Part shown: positions 1 to 6,709 of the stretch, piece by piece | Layout: each line of letters opens with the position of its first letter | Numbering within the stretch: position 1 is the stretch's first letter | Program-made: the position numbers and the translations under genes | NCBI GenBank assembly: GCA_023266415.1 | Contig: JAHFQG010000061.1 | Location: forward strand, 1-7,083 | Origin: Francisellaceae bacterium | Lineage (GTDB): Bacteria > Pseudomonadota > Gammaproteobacteria > Berkiellales > Berkiellaceae | DNA: 7,083 nucleotides | Direction of reading: 5' to 3' | The notes under the pieces: generated by a model | The model's database searches: none | What the model saw: only the letters and a program-made list of their open reading frames with translations | Told to the model about the DNA's origin: nothing

Positions 1-618
1 TACATGCTCGCCATCGACCAACGCAATAAAACTCACCTCTCGCCCCGTCAAAAATCGCTCAATCACGAGGGTGGGCGTGGGCGCCCCCAATAAACTACCA
101 TCCAAAAAATGCGTAATGGTGTCAAACGCTTCCTTCAACGTCTTGGCAATTACCACGCCTTTGCCACCGGCCAGCTGACTGGCTTTAATCACAATGGGCA
201 GCGGTTGGTTCATCACATACGCCTGTGCTTCTTGTGCTGTATGAAACACTTGATACTCTGCTGTGGGAATATGATATTTTTTGAAAAAATCTTTGCAAAA
301 CGCTTTAGAACTTTCCAGTTGAGCAGCTTTTTTCGTGGGTCCGAAGCAAGGCAGCTGTGCTTTTTGAAAAACATCTACCACCCCATTGGCCAAAGGCGTT
401 TCAGGACCCACCACAGTTAAATCTATATGATTATTCAATGCAAATTGCAACAAAGCGTTGGTATCTGTGGCAGCAATAGGCACATTTTCGCACCGCGGTT
501 CAGATGCCGTCCCCGCATTGCCTGGAGCTACCCACACTTTGCCAACCAACGGCGAAGCCGCCATCTTCCATGCCAGAGCATGCTCTCGACCGCCTCCCCC
601 AATCAACAGTATTTGCAT
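1..618 (-). CDS. purD: Phosphoribosylamine--glycine ligase (GARS), N-terminal 206 residues, cut by window edge
   Basis: PurD makes glycinamide ribonucleotide from phosphoribosylamine, glycine and ATP, the second step of de novo purine synthesis, in the cytosol. The reading frame is open without interruption from ATG at 618-616 to base 1, giving 206 codons of an expected 420-430. The start MQILLIGGGGREHALAWK is the family's N-terminal nucleotide-like fold. VVGPETPL (69-76) and FGPTKKAAQLESSKAF (92-107) are characteristic PurD segments, and KASQLAGGKGV (145-155) is the ATP-grasp glycine-rich loop. IERFLTGREVSF (186-197) is the next ATP-grasp strand. The loop usually reads KADGLAAGKGV, so D-G is replaced by S-Q here; serine at the first position is also found in eukaryotic homologues. 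The gene starts 8 bp after the purH stop. An AGGA overlapping that stop codon is well placed as ribosome binding site and fixes the start. Family assignment is secure; the missing C-terminal half cannot be judged. Confidence 0.96.
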   Translation of the reverse strand, partial: MQILLIGGGGREHALAWKMAASPLVGKVWVAPGNAGTASEPRCENVPIAATDTNALLQFALNNHIDLTVVGPETPLANGVVDVFQKAQLPCFGPTKKAAQLESSKAFCKDFFKKYHIPTAEYQVFHTAQEAQAYVMNQPLPIVIKASQLAGGKGVVIAKTLKEAFDTITHFLDGSLLGAPTPTLVIERFLTGREVSFIALVDGEHV

Positions 619-626
619 CAAAATTC

Positions 627-2153
627 CTAATGTTTAAAATGCCGTGTTCCCGTAAACAGCATGGCCATATTGTACTGATTGGCCGTGGCAATCACCTCCG
701 CGTCTTTTTTAGATCCACCTGGTTGTACCACACATGTAATACCCGCTTCCTGCATTCTGTCAATATTATCGGAAAAAGGAAAAAAGGCGTCCGACGCCAA
801 CGTCGCTCCTTCCACAGAAAACCCATGTTCTTGTGCTTGCAAACACGCAATGCGCACACTCATCACCCGACTCATCTGCCCGGCCCCAATACCCAACGTT
901 TGCTGATGATTCGTAATCACAATGGCATTCGATTTCACAAACCGACACACTTGCCAGGCAAAATACGCTTCTTTTAGCTCGCTTGATGTGGGCTCACGCT
1001 GCGTGACACATTTAAAAACAGGGGCGATATCCGAATCTTCTGTTTGAACCAGTAAACCACCCAAAATACGCTTATACTCTAATTGAGTACGAGACCGATA
1101 CGGAGTGCCAAAACTCAATAAACGCACATTAGGCTTCAGATGTGCTGCCTCTAAAGCCGCCTGGGTAAAAGAAGGGGCCAGTAAAATTTCCACAAACTGG
1201 TTTTTTAAAATAAAATGGACCAAAGGTTCATCGAGCAGCGTGTTAAATGCCACAATCCCCCCAAAGGCAGACGTTGGATCAGCCGAAAAGGCTTTCTGAT
1301 ACGCTTCTAACGCGTCTTGCCCCAATGCCACCCCACACGGATTTGCGTGCTTCACAATCACACAAGCTGGGCTTTGGAAAGCCAACAAACACTGCAGTGC
1401 AGCATCGCCATCCACCATGTTGTTATACGAAAGCGGTAACCCTTGATGCTGCGTTGCCATGGGTAAATTAGGCGTGACAGGCATTTTATCTTGATACAAA
1501 CACGCTTGTTGATGTGGATTTTCTCCATATCGTAAGGAAACACATCGTTGGAATGGCAAGGCTAGCTCAGAGGGAAAAGCGGGTGTTTGGTATTGCGTTG
1601 CCAGATATTCGGCAATGGTAGCATCATAGGTGGCTGTATGGGCAAAGGCTTTGACAGCCAAACTTTGTTTGAGCGTATCGGGTACGGTGGGCAAAGCTTC
1701 GATGAGTAAAGGATAGTCGGCCGGATCAACCACCACCGTGACAAAAGCATGATTTTTGGCCGCGGCTCGGATCATCGCCGGTCCCCCCACATCCATGTTT
1801 TCAATGGCCGTAGCTAGAGTGGTATCAGGAGATTGAATGGTTTTCTGAAAGGGATAAAGATTGACTACCACAAAATCAATGAAGGGGATACGGTACTCTT
1901 GTAATACGACATCGTCTATGCCTCGACGGGCCAAAATGCCCCCATGAATGGCAGGGTGCAGGGTTTTTACCCGACCCTCCATCATTTCAGGGAAATGGGT
2001 AATATCCGATACCGCTTCACAAGCAATACCTTGCTCGGCTAAATATCGAGCGGTACCTCCTGTTGAAATGATCTGAATATGATTTTGTTGGAAAGCCTTG
2101 GCTAAGGCCAAGAGCCCCGTTTTGTCAGAGACGCTCAACAGCGCTCGAGTCAT
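627..2153 (-). CDS. purH: Bifunctional AICAR transformylase / IMP cyclohydrolase
   Basis: PurH catalyses the last two steps of IMP synthesis: formyl transfer from 10-formyl-tetrahydrofolate to AICAR, then ring closure. The 508-residue product is full length for the family (E. coli about 529). The N-terminal IMP cyclohydrolase domain (MGS fold, about 1-150) shows SVSDKTG (7-13), STGGTA (30-35), the block FPEMMEGRVKTLHPAIHGG (54-72) and ENMDVGGPAMIRAAAKNH (118-135). The transformylase domain shows LRYGENPHQ (207-215), the catalytic pair K268-H269 in KHANPCG, DPTSAFGGIVAFN (292-304), GAGQMSR (423-429), SDAFFPF (454-460) and the C-terminal FTGTRHFKH. ATG at 2153-2151 begins 5 bp after the fis stop, with AGAGGA inside the end of fis as ribosome binding site about 10 nt upstream. 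All recognised catalytic segments are intact. It precedes purD, so two purine enzymes close the visible operon. Confidence 0.98.
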   Translation of the reverse strand: MTRALLSVSDKTGLLALAKAFQQNHIQIISTGGTARYLAEQGIACEAVSDITHFPEMMEGRVKTLHPAIHGGILARRGIDDVVLQEYRIPFIDFVVVNLYPFQKTIQSPDTTLATAIENMDVGGPAMIRAAAKNHAFVTVVVDPADYPLLIEALPTVPDTLKQSLAVKAFAHTATYDATIAEYLATQYQTPAFPSELALPFQRCVSLRYGENPHQQACLYQDKMPVTPNLPMATQHQGLPLSYNNMVDGDAALQCLLAFQSPACVIVKHANPCGVALGQDALEAYQKAFSADPTSAFGGIVAFNTLLDEPLVHFILKNQFVEILLAPSFTQAALEAAHLKPNVRLLSFGTPYRSRTQLEYKRILGGLLVQTEDSDIAPVFKCVTQREPTSSELKEAYFAWQVCRFVKSNAIVITNHQQTLGIGAGQMSRVMSVRIACLQAQEHGFSVEGATLASDAFFPFSDNIDRMQEAGITCVVQPGGSKKDAEVIATANQYNMAMLFTGTRHFKH

Positions 2154-2158
2154 AATAG

Positions 2159-2434
2159 TTAGTCCTCTAAACCCACTTCTTGCAATTTCTTACGCACCGT
2201 CCCGCGAGCCAAACCCAACCACTTGGCCGCCGTTGATTGGTTGCCTCGAGCATATTTTAGTACGGTGACCAATAAAGCATAATCCATTTCTTTTTGCACA
2301 AAAGGGTATACATTAGAAACGAAATCGGGTTCTACTTCTTCAAAATATTGCTCTAAGGCACATTGGATCCAATATCGTAAAGGTTTTTGTCGAATGAGGG
2401 CCCTGTCTTCTAAGGTGAGGGGGGGGGTGGTCAT
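2159..2434 (-). CDS. fis: Fis-family nucleoid-associated DNA-binding protein
   Basis: Fis is a small homodimeric DNA-bending protein that adjusts chromosome structure and rRNA, tRNA and other growth-linked promoters. This product has 91 residues against 98 in E. coli; the difference is at the N-terminus. KPLR (17-20) and ALEQYF (26-31) match the first helices. The C-terminal helix-turn-helix spans about 64-86 (RGNQSTAAKWLGLARGTVRKKL). E. coli DNA-contact residues N73, R85, T87, R89 and K90 correspond to N65, R77, T79, R81 and K82 here, while R76 is T68 and N84 is A76. The usual PLL of the dimer helix region reads ALL. ATG at 2434-2432 lies 2 bp after the dusB stop, with no good Shine-Dalgarno, so translation is probably coupled to dusB. 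Codons 3-6 contain nine consecutive C residues. The dusB-fis order is as in E. coli. Family call is firm; target specificity is uncertain. Confidence 0.94.
   Translation of the reverse strand: MTTPPLTLEDRALIRQKPLRYWIQCALEQYFEEVEPDFVSNVYPFVQKEMDYALLVTVLKYARGNQSTAAKWLGLARGTVRKKLQEVGLED
2419..2427 (-). repeat. Nine-base C homopolymer in codons 3-6 of fis
   Basis: The fis coding strand reads ATG ACC ACC CCC CCC CTC, giving nine consecutive C (G on the plus strand). Gain or loss of one base would shift the frame after residue 3-5. One altered frame meets a TAG within a few codons; the next in-frame ATG is codon 50, leaving little more than the DNA-binding motif. Confidence 0.9.
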
Positions 2435-2436
2435 CG

Positions 2437-3438
2437 TTAAAATCCGCTGGCTGTAAGGGGCATGTCATCAAAAAAGTCGTTGGCTGCTTTGAGTTGCTCA
2501 GTGGCGGACAGCAATTGATTAAACAGATGCCGAAAAGAGCCGCCATTGCGTTGGCCTTTACTGTACCAAGAAACATGCTTGCGAGCCATCAGGACCCCCC
2601 GGTGCTCTCCATAAAATTGATAGAGATTGAGTAAGTGCTCGAGCATAATGGTTTTGATTTCAGCTAAGGAGGGTTCGGGCATTTTTTGGCCTGTGTCCAA
2701 AAAATGGTGAATTTCTCGAAAGATCCACGGTCGACCTTGGGCTGCACGGCCTATCATGAGGCCATCGGCTTGGGTAAATTGTAGTACTGCTAAGGCTTGT
2801 TCGGGGGTATTGATATCGCCATTGGCAATAACCGGGATATGAACAGCGGCTTTAATCGCCCGGATGGTGTCATATTCAGCTTCCCCTCGAAACATACAAG
2901 AACGGGTTCGGCCATGGACAGCCAATGCTTGAACGCCACATTGTTCCGCAAGACGGGCAATCTGAACCCCATTGCGATGTTCTAGATCCCACCCTGTGCG
3001 AATTTTGAGGGTAACCGGAATATTCACGGCCTTGACCACCGCTTCTAAAATACGAACGACCAGGGGTTCATCTTGGAGGAGGGCAGAGCCTGCGGCGACG
3101 TTGCAGATTTTTTTGGCCGGACACCCCATGTTAATATCGATGATATGAGCGCCTTCTGCTGCATTGATACGGGCAGCTTCGGCCATTAAGGTGGGGTCGG
3201 CTCCAGCAATTTGCACGGAGCAGGGGGTGGTTTCGCCGTCGTGGTTAGCACGACGTTTGGTTTTCTCACTGCCCTGGATAAGGGAGTTAGCGCCCACCAT
3301 TTCAGATACGGCCAAACCAGCACCCATATTTTTGCACAATTGGCGAAAAGGGCGATCAGTGACACCCGCCATGGGGGCTAAAATGAGGGGGACGTCAATG
3401 CGGTTTGAGCCGATAATCAGAGGGGCGAGGGATTTCAT
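2437..3438 (-). CDS. dusB: tRNA-dihydrouridine synthase B
   Basis: DusB is an FMN- and NADPH-dependent enzyme that reduces a uridine in the tRNA D-loop to dihydrouridine (U17 in E. coli). The 333-residue product compares with 321 in E. coli and aligns throughout. LAPMAGVTDRPFR (20-32) is the N-terminal TIM-barrel signature. IIDINMGCPAKK (99-110) carries the catalytic Cys106. TLKIRTGW (143-150) and VHGRTR (174-179) hold the FMN-binding Lys145 and His175. IPVIANGDI (201-209) and LMIGRAAQGRPWIF (227-240) bind the flavin phosphate. ARKHVSWY (285-292) lies in the helical C-terminal domain. An in-frame ATG exists at 3477, but it lies inside prmA and would add 13 unrelated residues. The ATG at 3438-3436 gives the family's start and overlaps the prmA stop as ATGA. 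No strong ribosome binding site precedes it, which fits coupled translation. Confidence 0.97.
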   Translation of the reverse strand: MKSLAPLIIGSNRIDVPLILAPMAGVTDRPFRQLCKNMGAGLAVSEMVGANSLIQGSEKTKRRANHDGETTPCSVQIAGADPTLMAEAARINAAEGAHIIDINMGCPAKKICNVAAGSALLQDEPLVVRILEAVVKAVNIPVTLKIRTGWDLEHRNGVQIARLAEQCGVQALAVHGRTRSCMFRGEAEYDTIRAIKAAVHIPVIANGDINTPEQALAVLQFTQADGLMIGRAAQGRPWIFREIHHFLDTGQKMPEPSLAEIKTIMLEHLLNLYQFYGEHRGVLMARKHVSWYSKGQRNGGSFRHLFNQLLSATEQLKAANDFFDDMPLTASGF

Positions 3439-4310
3439 ATAGAAGGAGTCTCTTTTCGGCCAACCAACCGTACCCAATCGTCTTGGATGGTCGGGGGTTC
3501 AAAGTGGATGGTAGGATATGCATTTTGAACCAAAGAGGCTTGGGAGATCAAGAGCCCAGATAAAATCAGAGTACCTCCTAGGGCCAGATGGCTCTGAAGT
3601 GTCGGGGCCAGGCTAATGAGGGGATCGGAGATAATATTGGCGATGACGAGGGTGGCTTGAAAATCGGGACAATCTTTTGGAAGGTAGGTTTCTAAATTAT
3701 GAATGTTATTCAGACGCGCATTGTCTCGAGTGGCTTGAATGGCTTGTGGATCATAATCTACCCCAACCACCCGACGGGCACCTAGCTTGTGGGCGGCCAG
3801 ACCTAAAATACCCGAACCACATCCGTAGTCCAAAACAACCTCTGTTGGTCTACAATGTTCGGCCAACCATTCTAAACATAAGGCGGTGGTCGGGTGGGTG
3901 CCTGTGCCAAAAGCCAAGCCTGGATCAAGAAAAAGTGTGGGTGCAGTCGGATCGGGTGGGGTAGCGTGTGAGGGGCAAATCCATAACCGATGGCCAAACT
4001 GCAAGGGATGGAAATATTGCATCCACTCTCGCACCCAGTCTTTATCTTCCAGGGGCGTTAGCGTGAGGGATGGGTATTGGAGGCGTAAAGTATTGGCTAA
4101 GGAGGTTAGATTTGGGGTGTGTTCGTCGAAGAGGGCAGTGAGTTGTAGGGTATCCCACAAAGGATTTTCGTTTGGGGTGGGTTCCACAATATCGGGAGTT
4201 TGGTCGGTACCCATGAAAGTCACGCTGACAGCGCCTTGTTGGGTGAGATGCTGACTGAGGGTTTCCGCATTACCCGCATGGATTAGTAAAGTGAGTTGTA
4301 TCCAAGGCAT
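3435..4310 (-). CDS. prmA: Ribosomal protein L11 methyltransferase
   Basis: PrmA uses S-adenosylmethionine to trimethylate several amino groups of ribosomal protein L11. The length of 291 residues is normal (E. coli 293). The N-terminal substrate-recognition domain (about 1-100) ends in EDKDWVREWMQYFHPLQFG (88-106). The linker block LDPGLAFGTGTHPTT (128-142) is diagnostic. The Rossmann methyltransferase domain has SAM motif I VLDYGCGSG (159-167), the acidic strand end VVGVDYDPQA (181-190) and ANIISDPL (224-231), equivalent to ANILAGPL in E. coli. Start ATG at 4310-4308 lies 5 bp after the accC stop. The only purine-rich stretch upstream, GGAAG, is about 15 nt away, too far for an ideal ribosome binding site, so translation probably depends on ribosomes finishing accC. 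Its TGA overlaps the dusB start by 4 bp. Pseudomonas has an extra zinc-ribbon gene between prmA and dusB; none is present here. Confidence 0.97.
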   Translation of the reverse strand: MPWIQLTLLIHAGNAETLSQHLTQQGAVSVTFMGTDQTPDIVEPTPNENPLWDTLQLTALFDEHTPNLTSLANTLRLQYPSLTLTPLEDKDWVREWMQYFHPLQFGHRLWICPSHATPPDPTAPTLFLDPGLAFGTGTHPTTALCLEWLAEHCRPTEVVLDYGCGSGILGLAAHKLGARRVVGVDYDPQAIQATRDNARLNNIHNLETYLPKDCPDFQATLVIANIISDPLISLAPTLQSHLALGGTLILSGLLISQASLVQNAYPTIHFEPPTIQDDWVRLVGRKETPSI

Positions 4311-4315
4311 AAACG

Positions 4316-4325
4316 TTATTTTTTT
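4316..4325 (-). promoter_or_regulatory. A AAA AAA slippery heptamer directly before the accC stop codon
   Basis: The last accC codons are AGA AAA AAA TAA, so the heptamer A AAA AAA sits in the zero-frame phase needed for tandem -1 slippage, with the stop next. A -1 shift reads ATA ACG TTT and then enters the prmA ATG in frame. No clear stimulatory Shine-Dalgarno lies at the dnaX-like distance upstream and no downstream structure was identified, so activity is uncertain. Confidence 0.4.
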
Positions 4326-5662
4326 CTTCCGAGGTGTTGTTCTAAATAGTGGATATTAGTGCCTCCCCGAATGAAATCGGGGTTATCCATGAGATCTCGG
4401 TGGAGAGGGATATTGGTTTTAATGCCGTCGATAATCATTTCGGCGAGGGCATTCCGCATACGGGCTATGACTTCCGCTCGGTTATTTCCATAACTAATAA
4501 GTTTTCCGATTAAGGAATCATAATTGGGGGGGACGGTATAAGTATTGTAGATGTGGGTATCCATTCGGATCCCAGGGCCCCCGGGGGCATGGTACCAATT
4601 GATTTTACCGGGGGAAGGCATAAATGTGTGTGGATCTTCCGCATTAATCCGACATTCCATCGCATGTCCTTGAATTTTAACCTCTTTTTGCGTAAGAGAA
4701 AGCGGTTGTCCGGCGGCAATTTTGATTTGTTCTTTCACAATATCAATGCCCGTAATCATTTCGGTGACGGGGTGTTCTACCTGCACTCGAGTGTTCATTT
4801 CAATGAAATAAAAATGGCCTTTTTCATATAGAAATTCAAAAGTGCCTGCCCCGCGGTAATTCATGTCTAGACAGGCTTTGACACACAACTGCCCAATGGT
4901 ATTGCGCTCTGTTTCGGTAATAAAGGGGGCAGGAGCTTCTTCCAGTATTTTTTGGTGACGACGTTGCATGGAGCAATCACGCTCGCCTAAATGAATGGCA
5001 TGACCTTGTCCATCAGCTAACACCTGAATTTCAATATGACGAGGCGTTTCAAGATATTTTTCCATATATACATTATCATTATGGAAAGCTGCTTTGGCTT
5101 CAGATCGAGTGAGGGCAATCGAGCTTAACAAGGCCGACTCAACATGCACCACGCGCATACCTCGCCCGCCTCCGCCGCCCGCGGCTTTAATGAGCACCGG
5201 ATAGCCAATGTGTGCTGCAATGCGCAAATTTTCATCTTCATTGTCACCCAAAGTCCCATTAGAACCAGGCACACAAGGGACGCCTGCCTTTTGCATGGCT
5301 TGAATAGCAGAAACTTTATCCCCCATGAGACGGATATTGGCAGGACTAGGCCCAATAAATACAAATCCGCTTTGTTCCACTTTTTCAGCAAAATCGGCAT
5401 TCTCAGATAAAAATCCATATCCTGGATGGATGGCGGTAGAATTGGTAATTTCAGCGGCGCTTAAGATGGCTGGAATATTTAGGTAACTTTCTGAGGCGGA
5501 AGGGGGACCAATACAAATGGCTTCGTGGGCCAAACGGACGTGTAATAAATCGCGATCGACCGTGGAATGTATTGCCACGGTTTGAATCCCCAATTCTTGG
5601 CAAGCGCGCAAAATTCGGAGGGCAATTTCACCGCGATTGGCAATTAGTACTTTTTCTACCAT
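4316..5662 (-). CDS. accC: Biotin carboxylase subunit of acetyl-CoA carboxylase
   Basis: AccC carboxylates the biotin carried on AccB using ATP and bicarbonate, the first half-reaction of acetyl-CoA carboxylase in fatty acid synthesis. The 448 residues align almost gap-free with E. coli AccC (449), so numbering matches. [13 protein letters not shown] begins the N-terminal domain. K116 and K159 bind ATP, with the glycine-rich loop GGGGGRG at 162-168. E201, H209, K238, E276, E288, R292, V295, E296 and R338, which bind nucleotide, metal, bicarbonate or biotin, are all present. An in-frame ATG at 5704 would begin inside accB and add 14 unrelated residues. ATG at 5662-5660 gives the family's start, is 4 bp after the accB stop, and has GAAGAG 7 nt upstream. 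The 3' end reads AGA AAA AAA TAA, placing a run of seven A directly before the stop. Confidence 0.98.
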   Translation of the reverse strand: MVEKVLIANRGEIALRILRACQELGIQTVAIHSTVDRDLLHVRLAHEAICIGPPSASESYLNIPAILSAAEITNSTAIHPGYGFLSENADFAEKVEQSGFVFIGPSPANIRLMGDKVSAIQAMQKAGVPCVPGSNGTLGDNEDENLRIAAHIGYPVLIKAAGGGGGRGMRVVHVESALLSSIALTRSEAKAAFHNDNVYMEKYLETPRHIEIQVLADGQGHAIHLGERDCSMQRRHQKILEEAPAPFITETERNTIGQLCVKACLDMNYRGAGTFEFLYEKGHFYFIEMNTRVQVEHPVTEMITGIDIVKEQIKIAAGQPLSLTQKEVKIQGHAMECRINAEDPHTFMPSPGKINWYHAPGGPGIRMDTHIYNTYTVPPNYDSLIGKLISYGNNRAEVIARMRNALAEMIIDGIKTNIPLHRDLMDNPDFIRGGTNIHYLEQHLGRKK

Positions 5663-5666
5663 GATA

Positions 5667-6119
5667 TTACTCTTCAATGACAAATAACGGCTGGTTAAAC
5701 TCAACGGGTTCTCCGTTTTCTACCAAGCGTGCCAAAATAACCCCCGCTTTGTCGGCTTCAATTTGGTTCATCATTTTCATGGCTTCAATAATACAAACGG
5801 TGTCTCCTACTTCAACTCGCTGACCAATACTGACAAAAGGGGCCTGGCCTGGGGCAGAGGCTAAATAGCAGGTGCCTACCATGGGAGAGTTGACAATATG
5901 ACCATCGGGGAGATCATCTTCGTTGTCACGATGAATGGCAGCGGCAGATCTGGCTTCAGGCAAGCTGGGGGCACTGGGTGCCACGTGATAGACGGCTGGG
6001 GCGTGAGAGACATGGGCGCGGCAAATACGCACCGATTCTTCACCTTCTTTGATTTCAATTTCGGCCACACCGGTTTGCTCGATGAGCTCGATGAGTTTTT
6101 TGACTTTACGTATGTCCAT
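5667..6119 (-). CDS. accB: Biotin carboxyl carrier protein of acetyl-CoA carboxylase
   Basis: AccB carries covalently bound biotin between biotin carboxylase (AccC) and the carboxyltransferase AccAD. The product has 150 residues, normal for the family (E. coli 156). The N-terminal [20 protein letters not shown] (1-20) is the segment that binds AccC. A flexible Ala/Pro/Ser-rich linker covers about 38-65. The biotinyl domain (about 74-150) has SPMVGTCY (78-85) and the thumb-like insert around ASAPGQAPF (87-95). [12 protein letters not shown] (112-123) contains the biotinylated Lys115. The start ATG at 6119-6117 follows AAAGGTGA, the best ribosome binding site in the cluster, which overlaps the aroQ stop codon; the gap to aroQ is 9 bp. 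The strong site would favour high AccB output, in keeping with the excess of AccB over AccC known in E. coli. Confidence 0.98.
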   Translation of the reverse strand: MDIRKVKKLIELIEQTGVAEIEIKEGEESVRICRAHVSHAPAVYHVAPSAPSLPEARSAAAIHRDNEDDLPDGHIVNSPMVGTCYLASAPGQAPFVSIGQRVEVGDTVCIIEAMKMMNQIEADKAGVILARLVENGEPVEFNQPLFVIEE

Positions 6120-6128
6120 ATTTCACCT

Positions 6129-6641
6129 TTAAATAGATGTTGTATCGGGGGCCGGTATGCTGGATCCTGCGGGCGAGGCATGCCTCGCCCCTACTGTGCG
6201 GGTTGCTGTTAATTGCATATGAGCTGCCTCTAATGCGAATTCATAGCCTTTTATGCCCAGTCCAGAAATAACGCCCACAGCGATGTCTGAGAAGTAGGAT
6301 GTGGCGCGAAAAGGCTCTCGGGCATAAATGTTGCTGATGTGTATTTCGATAAACGGGGTTTTGACCGCCAAGAGGGCATCGCGTAGGGCAATGCTGGTGT
6401 GGGTAAAGGCGGCTGGGTTGAATAAGAGAAAATGGGTGCCATCTAAGCTAGTTGACTGTATCTTATTGATTAGGGTATGTTCTTCGTTGCTTTGCAATAC
6501 CGTCAGATGGTGACCGAGGGTTTTGGCTTTGGCCTGTAAGTAGGTATTTAAGGTTTCTAAAGAGGTAGGCCCATAGGTGTGGGGTTCTCGGATGCCTAAC
6601 AAGTTTAAGTTAGGCCCATTAATTATCAAAATATTTGCCAT
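6129..6641 (-). CDS. aroQ: Type II 3-dehydroquinate dehydratase with C-terminal tail from a palindromic repeat
   Basis: AroQ converts 3-dehydroquinate to 3-dehydroshikimate, the third shikimate-pathway step, as a cytosolic dodecamer. The core is clear: INGPNLNLLGIREP (7-20) with Arg18, the catalytic Tyr23, QSNEEH (50-55), FNPAAFTHTSIALRDAL (74-90) with Asn75 and His81, and EIHISNIYAREPFR (99-112) with His101 and Arg112. SDIAVGVISGLGIKGYEFAL (118-137) closes the fold. The common FRHHSY motif reads FRATSY. The family usually ends near residue 145-150; here about 20 more residues (150-170) are encoded across a perfect palindrome, GARHASP at 151-157 being the palindrome itself. The tail has no resemblance to the family. 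ATG at 6641-6639 has GGGGAG 8 nt upstream. It is the first gene after the only convincing promoter in the window and, as in Pseudomonas, sits between dsbD and accB. Confidence 0.96.
   Translation of the reverse strand: MANILIINGPNLNLLGIREPHTYGPTSLETLNTYLQAKAKTLGHHLTVLQSNEEHTLINKIQSTSLDGTHFLLFNPAAFTHTSIALRDALLAVKTPFIEIHISNIYAREPFRATSYFSDIAVGVISGLGIKGYEFALEAAHMQLTATRTVGARHASPAGSSIPAPDTTSI
6171..6190. repeat. Perfect 20-bp palindrome in the 3' end of aroQ, REP/MITE-like
   Basis: GGGCGAGGCATGCCTCGCCC is a perfect 20-bp palindrome that folds into an 8-bp GC-rich stem with a CATG loop in RNA. It lies inside the aroQ frame and encodes residues 151-157. GC-rich palindromes of this look are typically dispersed in many copies in a genome, but only one copy is seen here, so the repeat nature is inferred. 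No U-run follows on the minus strand, so it does not look like a terminator. Confidence 0.6.
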
Positions 6642-6651
6642 ATTGCTATCT

Positions 6652-6668
6652 CCCCGCTAAGCGAGGGG
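6652..6668 (-). promoter_or_regulatory. Leader hairpin overlapping the aroQ ribosome binding site
   Basis: On the minus strand CCCCTCGC, a TTA loop and GCGGGG can pair as CGC/GCG plus CCC/GGG with one bulged T. The 3' arm (6655-6652) is the GGGG of the aroQ Shine-Dalgarno sequence GGGGAG, so folding would hide it. The hairpin begins about 20 nt after the predicted transcription start. No U-run follows. Its effect is inferred. Confidence 0.45.
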
Positions 6669-6690
6669 TCTTTAGAGAGGACATATGTGC

Positions 6691-6709
6691 GTTATTGTAG
6701 CACAATAAC
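6691..6709. promoter_or_regulatory. Perfect inverted repeat over the aroQ promoter, possible operator
   Basis: GTTATTGT and ACAATAAC form a perfect 8-bp inverted repeat around a 3-base centre. It covers the extended -10 box and the downstream part of the spacer. That is where a dimeric repressor would block RNA polymerase. It could also form a weak AT-rich hairpin at the end of dsbD transcripts, but no U-run follows, so a terminator is unlikely. No regulator can be named from the motif. Confidence 0.45.

Noticed and set aside
504..977. Plus-strand 157-codon open frame opposite purD and purH
   Set aside because: It lies antisense to two well-conserved genes, has no recognisable domain and a low-quality composition; it is a shadow frame.
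3436..3477. Upstream ATG at 3477 as the dusB start
   Set aside because: The extra 13 residues fall inside prmA and do not resemble DusB; the ATG at 3438 matches the family start and overlaps the prmA stop.
3886..4254. Plus-strand 122-codon open frame opposite prmA
   Set aside because: It is fully antisense to an intact prmA and has no recognisable motif or plausible ribosome binding site.
4577..4588. GC-only perfect palindrome GCCCCCGGGGGC inside accC
   Set aside because: It is explained by codons for the conserved His-Ala-Pro-Gly-Gly-Pro-Gly segment of biotin carboxylase, so no separate function is needed.
5660..5704. Upstream ATG at 5704 as the accC start
   Set aside because: It lies within accB and adds unrelated residues; the ATG at 5662 has a well-spaced GAAGAG and restores E. 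coli numbering.
6691..6709. Inverted repeat as an intrinsic terminator of dsbD
   Set aside because: The stem is AT-rich and short and is not followed by a run of U on the minus strand.
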